This document shows, one piece after another, positions 51,449-53,446 of a stretch of DNA of 53,446 nucleotides; position 1 is the first letter of the stretch; each line of letters begins with the position of its first letter. Source of the DNA: Promethearchaeota archaeon Loki_b32. GTDB lineage: Archaea; Asgardarchaeota; Lokiarchaeia; Sigyniarchaeales; SOKP01. A program made the position numbers and the translations under genes. The notes under the pieces are model-generated. The model was not told where the DNA came from, made no database searches, and worked only from the letters and a program-made list of their open reading frames with translations. Location: contig NJBH01000027.1 in NCBI GenBank assembly GCA_005223125.1, forward strand, positions 1 to 53,446, given 5' to 3'.

Positions 51449-52567
51449 TTAACGTAATTTTAACGTCATCAACCCTAACACAACGAGGAAAATGGTAATA
51501 ATCCAAAAGCGGATTACGACTTGTGTTTCTTTCCAACCTTGCTTTTCATAATGATGATGTAATGGCGCCATTAAGAATACACGTTTATTTCGCATACGTA
51601 ATGAACCGATTTGCAAGAATACAGAAACAGCCTCCATGACAAATACACCGCCCATAATTGCAAAGACAATTTCTTGACGAACCATCACCGCAATCGTACC
51701 AAGCATCGCGCCAAGCGCTAAAGCTCCGACATCACCCATAAAGACTTGGGCAGGATGCGCATTGTACCAAAGGAAAGCAAGACCCGCTCCGATCATTGCA
51801 GAGCAAATCACTACGAGCTCAGAGGTATATTTAACGTATGGAATATGCAAATAATTCGCAAAACGAATGTCACCAGATAAATAAGCAAAAACGCCCAAGC
51901 CTGCTGCAACCATAACGATTGGCATAATCGCCAAACCATCTAGACCATCCGTCAAGTTAACCGCATTTGATGCACCATTAATCACAAGATAAGTGAAAAC
52001 AATAAATGCTAAACCCAGCGGCACAACAGATAGAGGAATCGACAAATTCTTAAAGAAAGGAATCAGCAAATCCAGCATATTCGCTGTATGTACGGCACTA
52101 TCCTGCTGTTTCGCAATCACATATAAGGCAATACCCGCTCCCAGAGATGCCACCGAAGTCCAAAAAAACTTCTTACGTGCGGGCAAGCCGGCATTATCTT
52201 TATAACGAACTTTAATCCAGTCATCGGCCCAGCCTACCGCACCAAACACCACCATCACACCAAGTACGATCCAGACATATGGATTGGATAAATCAGCCCA
52301 TAATAGCGTGCTGATCCCGATAGAGAGCAAAATGAGAATCCCGCCCATCGTTGGGGTGCCCATTTTTTTGGCATGGTTTTCTGGCGCAAAAGAGCTCACA
52401 GCCTGACCATATTTTAATGCCTGTAATTTACGAATCATGACTGGACCTAAAACTAGTCCGATCGTCAGAGCAGTCAGCAAGCTCAACAAAGAGCGCAACG
52501 TTAAATAACGAACAACCTGAAACGAACTGTTATAGTCCGCCAATTGCTCAAATAACCATAACAACAT
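51449..52567 (-). CDS. mraY: Phospho-MurNAc-pentapeptide transferase MraY
   Basis: A 372-residue enzyme with about ten membrane helices that makes lipid I from UDP-MurNAc-pentapeptide and undecaprenyl phosphate. Conserved parts are the N-terminal [12 protein letters not shown], the Asp pair in [22 protein letters not shown], and the C-terminal [11 protein letters not shown] and [23 protein letters not shown]. The ATG follows the murF stop immediately, the normal dcw-cluster order. Confidence 0.97.
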   Translation of the reverse strand: MLLWLFEQLADYNSSFQVVRYLTLRSLLSLLTALTIGLVLGPVMIRKLQALKYGQAVSSFAPENHAKKMGTPTMGGILILLSIGISTLLWADLSNPYVWIVLGVMVVFGAVGWADDWIKVRYKDNAGLPARKKFFWTSVASLGAGIALYVIAKQQDSAVHTANMLDLLIPFFKNLSIPLSVVPLGLAFIVFTYLVINGASNAVNLTDGLDGLAIMPIVMVAAGLGVFAYLSGDIRFANYLHIPYVKYTSELVVICSAMIGAGLAFLWYNAHPAQVFMGDVGALALGAMLGTIAVMVRQEIVFAIMGGVFVMEAVSVFLQIGSLRMRNKRVFLMAPLHHHYEKQGWKETQVVIRFWIITIFLVVLGLMTLKLR

Positions 52568-53072
52568 TTAAATTTTCTCCATCAAGTCAGCCATCAACGT
52601 TTCCATATGGGTATAACGAGACCCTTTAAACAGGAAACTCATGGACTGGGGTTGATGTGTTTGGACTAAATTAATTAAGAATGGTAACGCATCTGCTTGA
52701 GATGCAAAGGCATGCAGTTTTGCAGAATCTGTCGCACCTTGTTGTGCAGCTGTAGCAAACTCACCAACAACAACCAAATGATCTAATGGCTGACCCACTA
52801 AATCTCGACCAAGATCATGATGTTCTTGCCAGCTACTCTCACCGAGTTCACCGATATCCCCCATCACCATGACTTTTAGGCCTTGTTGTTGTAGCAAAAC
52901 CTGTGCTGCTGCACGCATTGATGTTGGGTTCGCATTATAAGTATCATCAATGAAAAGATGATTTTGATGTTGGATAAAGTTTAAACGACCTTTAGCACCC
53001 TGCGCTTGCTCTAAGCCTTCTACAATCTGATCAAGCTCAACACCAATCGCAAGTGCAAATGCTGCGGCAGCA
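52568..53072 (-). CDS. murF: MurF, 3' part only (cut by a second chimeric junction)
   Basis: C-terminal about 165 residues of UDP-MurNAc-tripeptide:D-Ala-D-Ala ligase, the last step of cytoplasmic peptidoglycan-precursor synthesis. It holds the end of the central domain (ALAIGVELDQIVEGLEQAQ, GRLNFIQHQNHLFIDDTYNANPTSM) and the C-terminal domain (VMGDIGELGESSWQEH through the end). About 290 N-terminal residues with the ATP P-loop are missing: upstream of the Ala-rich AAAAFA the frame continues into an unrelated Bacteroidota-like start. Directly upstream of mraY. Confidence 0.9.
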
Positions 53073-53152
53073 TATACCGGAATGACTCCGATAACCTTTC
53101 TGCGTTTGATTTCCTGCCAGAAACTCATGGGATTTTCTGGTTTTTCAGGCAT
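53061..53152 (-). CDS. 5' start of a Bacteroidota-like TolB/cyclase-type gene, fused to murF by the join
   Basis: Reading from an ATG at 53152 (or 53128), the first about 28 residues include MSFWQEIKRRKVIGVIPVYA, the stereotyped N-terminus of Bacteroidota proteins with a juxtamembrane FWQELKRRKV..V..VYAAAAF helix in front of TolB-like or adenylate-cyclase-associated TPR domains. It then runs in frame into Acinetobacter MurF within the shared Ala codons. It is therefore a fragment. An upstream extension to 53245 is open but unlikely to be coding. Confidence 0.6.
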
Positions 53153-53446
53153 AGAAATGGGGTGAGTGATTTTGTTAATATAAATGTACGATACTTGAGC
53201 ACCAATGTCAAGACTGGGTTTTCTTAATTTCAAATTGCATGCCACACCATGTGTGGTCGGTTTGTGGAGGGTTTTGGTGGAATTTCAAAGAGGAAATATG
53301 CCTTGAGCTTTGGGAACAGGAAAAAGAGGATTTATGTGGGAAAATGGAAACTCATTTTTCTCTCCCATCACTATGCGAAAAACAATAAAATATCGAGGTT
53401 TGTTTTTGTTTATGAGTTCTATATGATGTATGGTACGGTTAGGGGT
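53153..53446. other. Non-coding end, Bacteroidota-like upstream region
   Basis: Nearly 300 bases without a convincing gene, presumably the promoter region of the TolB/cyclase-like fragment. One short hairpin is seen, CCACAC-CAT-GTGTGG (53242-53256). I see no other structure. Confidence 0.4.

Noticed and set aside
42649-53072. Horizontal transfer of a bacterial pilus and peptidoglycan cluster into an archaeon
   Set aside because: Both ends cut genes in mid-family, there are no mobility genes, and gene order, signals and terminators are native Acinetobacter. Chimerism is the simpler explanation.
52568-53245. A single complete 225-residue gene
   Set aside because: It joins a Bacteroidota-type N-terminus to the Acinetobacter MurF C-terminus; neither half is complete.
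1-53446. CRISPR arrays, tRNA or rRNA genes and intact insertion sequences
   Set aside because: I scanned the spacers by eye for repeat-spacer periodicity, cloverleaf anchors (GTTCGA-type loops) and transposase motifs and found none convincing.

Overview
This window is a composite of three unrelated genomes. Bases 1 to about 42,450 are very AT-rich and read as an Asgard archaeon (Lokiarchaeia-like). The signs are an archaeal histone, TFB, an archaeal-type ProS, a pyruvoyl arginine decarboxylase and BRE/TATA promoters. They sit beside proteins typical of the eukaryote-like Asgard repertoire: a two-domain gelsolin-like protein, a longin-like domain, an EMC3/TMCO1-like insertase, a RING-like zinc finger on a long coiled coil, and many coiled-coil or zinc-ribbon proteins. 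The sequence then switches, inside a U32 peptidase gene, to Acinetobacter-type gammaproteobacterial DNA: pilQPONM, divergent ponA, rlmA, mraY and murF. It switches again inside murF (about 53,061-53,072) to a short Bacteroidota-like piece. Both switches break a gene in mid-family, so assembly or amplification chimerism is far more likely than gene transfer.

Archaeal layout. 0-4 kb: histone, a degenerate spacer, a proteasome beta paralogue whose catalytic Thr1 is Ala, and a coiled-coil protein ending in a RING-like C4HC3 finger. 4-12 kb: LysE-type exporter, tail-anchored amphipathic protein, aminotransferase, gelsolin-like protein with a zinc-ribbon tail, coiled-coil protein, GtrA-like and EMC3-like membrane proteins, radical SAM/SPASM protein, and a small protein with the same zinc-ribbon tail as the gelsolin. 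12-20 kb: redox block. A GlpA-like/GlpB-like/DUF1667 operon faces a translationally coupled GlcD-FeS and LarA pair, so both ends handle 2-hydroxyacids or glycerol phosphate. A tail-anchored protein and a longin-like protein lie between them. 20-28 kb: TFB with a long palindrome-bearing leader, two unknown helical proteins, ProS, a small winged helix, an MBL hydrolase, a D-cysteine-desulfhydrase-like enzyme with a Cys-rich tail, and PdaD. 28-36 kb: GH57 branching enzyme, an M24 pseudo-peptidase, nitroreductase, a membrane-bound tandem winged-helix regulator next to a surface protein, and a TrmB-HTH/coiled-coil/PLD-like protein.

36-41 kb is an accessory island. It holds a decayed gene tail, an HExxH metalloprotease, a Gp37/Gp68-like radical SAM protein next to a three-Cys-motif partner (TcmP-like) protein behind its own promoter and direct repeats, a duplicated-cysteine CPYG protein whose tail matches the decayed fragment, and small zinc ribbons. 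The strongest candidate for an undescribed system is the Tcm-type pair with the CPYG protein and metalloprotease. The next is the Ala1 proteasome subunit beside the RING-like coiled-coil protein.

Bacterial part. pilM-N-O-P-Q form the usual type IV pilus alignment and secretin operon, divergent from ponA. rlmA and mraY have clear intrinsic terminators. mraY directly follows murF. No tRNA, rRNA, CRISPR array or intact insertion sequence was seen anywhere in the window.
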